Shown here: positions 62,108 through 64,000 of the stretch, one piece after another
Layout of the letters: every line of letters begins with the position of its first letter
How positions within the stretch are numbered: the stretch's first letter is position 1
The notes under the pieces: model-generated
Seen by the model: only the letters and a program-made list of their open reading frames with translations
Database searches by the model: none
Told to the model about the DNA's origin: nothing
Program-made: the position numbers and the translations under genes
Assembly (NCBI GenBank): GCA_000824845.1
Contig: CCNC01000186.1
Coordinates: 1 to 64,000 of the forward strand
Source: Mesorhizobium sp. ORS 3359
GTDB lineage: Bacteria; Pseudomonadota; Alphaproteobacteria; Rhizobiales; Rhizobiaceae
Direction of reading: 5' to 3'
Length of the DNA: 64,000 bases

Positions 62108-62542
62108 ATGACAATCCGCGACGCTTCGGCCCAATGGCAGGGCACGCTCAAGGAAGGATCCGGCCGGCTGCGGTTGGGCAGCGGCGTGTTCGAAGGCGCC
62201 TATTCCTTCCCGTCGCGCTTCGAGAGCGGCCCGGGCACCAATCCGGAAGAACTGATCGCGGCCGCGCATGCCGGCTGCTTCTCGATGGCGCTCACTGCCA
62301 TTCTCGGCGGCGAAGGCCACACGCCTGACAGCATCCACACGATCGCAAAAGTGCATCTCGGCGCCACCACGGCCGGGCCGACGATCACCCGCATCGAGCT
62401 CGAAACGGAGGCCCGCGTCGCCAGTATCTCGGCCGAGGATTTCGGACGGCTGGCGCGAAAGGCCAAGGCGGCCTGCCTCGTCTCGCGGGCACTGGCCGGC
62501 GTCGCCTCAATCACGCTCAAGGCGAGCCTGGCAACTCAATGA
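62108..62542 (+). CDS. OsmC-family peroxiredoxin-like protein
   Basis: The product (144 aa) from ATG 62108 (GAGAGGAGATCAGCC upstream) has both reactive cysteines in the family positions: AAAHAGCFSMAL and AKAACLVSRAL. OsmC/Ohr enzymes reduce organic hydroperoxides via a lipoyl or thiol system. The length is normal. It lies 38 bases after the oxidoreductase gene and 19 bases before the SnoaL-like gene, so all three are probably co-transcribed under the TetR regulator. Confidence 0.93.
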   Translation: MTIRDASAQWQGTLKEGSGRLRLGSGVFEGAYSFPSRFESGPGTNPEELIAAAHAGCFSMALTAILGGEGHTPDSIHTIAKVHLGATTAGPTITRIELETEARVASISAEDFGRLARKAKAACLVSRALAGVASITLKASLATQ

Positions 62543-62561
62543 AACGACAGGGGAAAATCCA

Positions 62562-62948
62562 ATGACCCAGGAATCGATCCTCGACACCGCAACGGCCAAG
62601 CGCTCCGCCCAGACGGCGGAAATCATGCGGCGCTACAATGACGTGTTCCAGCGCCACGATCCGTCGGCGCTGGACGACCTGGTGGCGGAGGAATGCGTGA
62701 TCGAGAACACCACGCCAGCGCCGGATGGCGCCCGCCGCACCGGCAAGGCGGCCTGCATCGAATTGTGGTCGGCGATCGCCACCGGGCCCGGCACCCGCTT
62801 CGACATCGAAGAAACTTTCGTCGCAGGCGACCGCGCCACGATCCGCTGGCGCTTCTGGATGTCCGACGGCAGGTCGCTGCGCGGCGTCAACCTGATGCGC
62901 GTCGCCGATGGCCGAATCGTCGAGGCAATGGGTTATGTGAAGGGATAG
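62562..62948 (+). CDS. SnoaL-like (NTF2-fold) protein
   Basis: The small protein (128 aa) has the NTF2/SnoaL pattern: MRRYNDVFQRHDPSALDDLV, CVIENTTPAPDG, FVAGDRATIRWRF and GVNLMRVADGRIVEA. Members are polyketide cyclases, isomerases or simple binding proteins; function unknown here. Start ATG 62562 with GGGGAAAATCC upstream. Last gene of the TetR-linked trio. Confidence 0.85.
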   Translation: MTQESILDTATAKRSAQTAEIMRRYNDVFQRHDPSALDDLVAEECVIENTTPAPDGARRTGKAACIELWSAIATGPGTRFDIEETFVAGDRATIRWRFWMSDGRSLRGVNLMRVADGRIVEAMGYVKG

Positions 62949-63043
62949 GGGTTACGTCAAAGGAAAGGGCCCGGCGCGAAAGCCGCGCTCAGGCCCAGCC
63001 CGGAATTCCGCCCCGCCAAGTTTGGATTCCGGGCATTCGCGGC

Positions 63044-63559
63044 CTAGGAGACCACCCTGTTGAGTTTCACGAAGGTCTTCGGGCTGTGCTGGATGGTCTG
63101 GAAGATCACGCAGTAGCGATCGGTGAGCTCCATGAGCTGGGTCAGCCGGCTCTGCTCGACATCCGACTCGATGTCGAAGCGCAGGCGGATTTCCTTGAAG
63201 CCGACCGGGACGCCTTCGGTGACGCCGAGCGTGCCGCGCAGATCGACATCGCCCTCGGCGGAGATCTCCGCCGACTTGATAGGGATCTCGAGCAGGGCCG
63301 CGGCCGCCCGCATCGAGACGCCGGCGCATGCGATCAGCGCCTCCAGCAGCATGTCGCCGGAACAAAGCTCCTGGCCACTGCCGCCGGCCTTCGGATGGAT
63401 TCCGGCGAGCGCAAGTCCGCGACCGGTCTCGACCCTGCAGGTCACCTTGGCGTCATCAGCGCTTCCCTTGGCCTTCAGGGTGAGAAGCGCGGCCCGCGCG
63501 TCGTTGCGATAAAGATCCTTGATAGGCTCCTGCGTGGCGCGAAATGTCGCGATATCCAT
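63044..63559 (-). CDS. OsmC-family protein
   Basis: The product (171 aa) from ATG 63559 (GGAGAACTCGA upstream) is a second OsmC-like protein, with the reactive Cys in LLEALIACAGVSMRAA and the second in DRYCVIFQTIQHSP, a position typical of the family. It differs from the Ohr-type copy at 62108, being longer and more divergent. Reduction of organic peroxides is possible; substrate unknown. The preceding GFA-family gene is 56 bases upstream on the same strand. An in-frame upstream extension is out of character and not used. Confidence 0.88.
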   Translation of the reverse strand: MDIATFRATQEPIKDLYRNDARAALLTLKAKGSADDAKVTCRVETGRGLALAGIHPKAGGSGQELCSGDMLLEALIACAGVSMRAAAALLEIPIKSAEISAEGDVDLRGTLGVTEGVPVGFKEIRLRFDIESDVEQSRLTQLMELTDRYCVIFQTIQHSPKTFVKLNRVVS

Positions 63560-63615
63560 TCGAGTTCTCCTGTCGTGAATTGCGGCTTTCTGAAATTGTC
63601 GATCATCGTCCGGAC

Positions 63616-64000
63616 CTATTCCGGGACCGCGATACCAGAGCCTCCGAGCTCGGCGGGAAAGTCCTTCAGCTTCGGCAATCCGTCCTTCATCGGCAGGACC
63701 GTCTCGGCGTAATTGACATGGACCCCCGGCGCGAATTTCACCGACGGTATCGTGGCCGCATAGACGTCGACCAGTCCGAGCGGCGGATGGTCCGTCATCA
63801 AATGGCCGCCGCATTTCGTGCAGAACTGGCGGTCGCTCATCTCGGACTTCTTGAAGCCTGAGAGAAACTCCGCCCCCTTGGTGACCTTGACGTTCTGAGG
63901 CTTCCACAGCGTGAAGGCGTTCACGGGAGACGCCGACCAGGAACGGCAGGAACTGCAATGGCAATAGCCCATTGCCTCCGCGTTTCCGTGGACTTCGATT
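63616..64000 (-). CDS. GFA-family protein (partial, 5' end off right edge)
   Basis: The frame continues without stop to the right edge; before the first in-window ATG (63972) it still reads IEVHGNAEA, as in full-length relatives, so the true start lies beyond. The zinc motifs of the glutathione-dependent formaldehyde-activating (GFA) family are visible: CHCSSC near the N-terminus and CTKCGG in the middle, then APGVHVNYAETVLPMKDGLP and KLKDFPAELGG. Members bind zinc and may handle glutathione adducts; most are uncharacterised. It precedes an OsmC gene on the same strand. Confidence 0.88.
   Translation of the reverse strand, partial: IEVHGNAEAMGYCHCSSCRSWSASPVNAFTLWKPQNVKVTKGAEFLSGFKKSEMSDRQFCTKCGGHLMTDHPPLGLVDVYAATIPSVKFAPGVHVNYAETVLPMKDGLPKLKDFPAELGGSGIAVPE

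Overview
The window reads as chromosomal DNA of a high-GC alphaproteobacterium of the Hyphomicrobiales, most like Mesorhizobium or a close relative. The reasons are the composition, a CIRCE-controlled groESL pair, RIME-like mosaic palindromes between genes, and the family make-up of the proteins (inference from remembered protein patterns, no search was run). I see no rRNA, tRNA, insertion sequence, integrase, phage module or CRISPR array. Coding density is high, with 55 protein genes called. The first and last genes run off the window edges.

Layout. 1-5 kb: a type I secretion operon on the minus strand (ABC exporter, HlyD adaptor, large SdrD-B-type substrate cut by the left edge). 5.5-11.7 kb: minus-strand run rluB, rsmD, a catalytic/non-catalytic M16 peptidase pair and a patatin-like lipase. 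11.8-17.3 kb: tadA, a lipoprotein, ileS and a MipA-type porin. 17.4-22.2 kb: a WaaG-like transferase diverging from three further glycosyltransferase-type genes. 22.3-25.7 kb: hdeD, a low-GC GT-A-like gene bracketed by a duplicated ribF tail, ribF and a HAD phosphatase. 25.9-29.9 kb: two tandem TadG-like von Willebrand proteins. 30-35.9 kb: LysE exporter, DUF2189 membrane protein, CAP lipoprotein, and a marR-emrA-emrB drug-efflux operon whose emrA-emrB gap holds a RIME-like repeat and a strongly structured, possibly RNA-coding element.

36.1-42 kb: the most interesting block, a six-gene overlapping operon related to the uncharacterised E. coli ynbABCD genes. It encodes a CDP-alcohol phosphotransferase with Asn at two of four motif Asp positions, an alpha/beta-hydrolase fused to a methyltransferase, a PAP2 plus dual-specificity phosphatase fusion, a small membrane protein, a PlsC acyltransferase and a CdsA-type CDP-diglyceride synthase. 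Together these could build, dephosphorylate and methylate a dedicated phospholipid. 42.2-48.2 kb: an RND efflux operon with an FAD monooxygenase between adaptor and pump, so it may both modify and expel a compound. 48.2-51.7 kb: two small envelope proteins, a winged-helix/TPR regulator and a MarR-GNAT fusion. 51.9-56.3 kb: TetR-controlled MFS, sugar-lactone-type oxidase and D-threonine-aldolase-like genes. 56.3-58 kb: an ATP-grasp-like protein and a methyltransferase. 58.1-60.3 kb: groES-groEL with a clear promoter, CIRCE and terminator. 60.3-64 kb: TetR, alcohol-dehydrogenase-type oxidoreductase, two OsmC proteins, a SnoaL-like protein and a truncated GFA-family gene.
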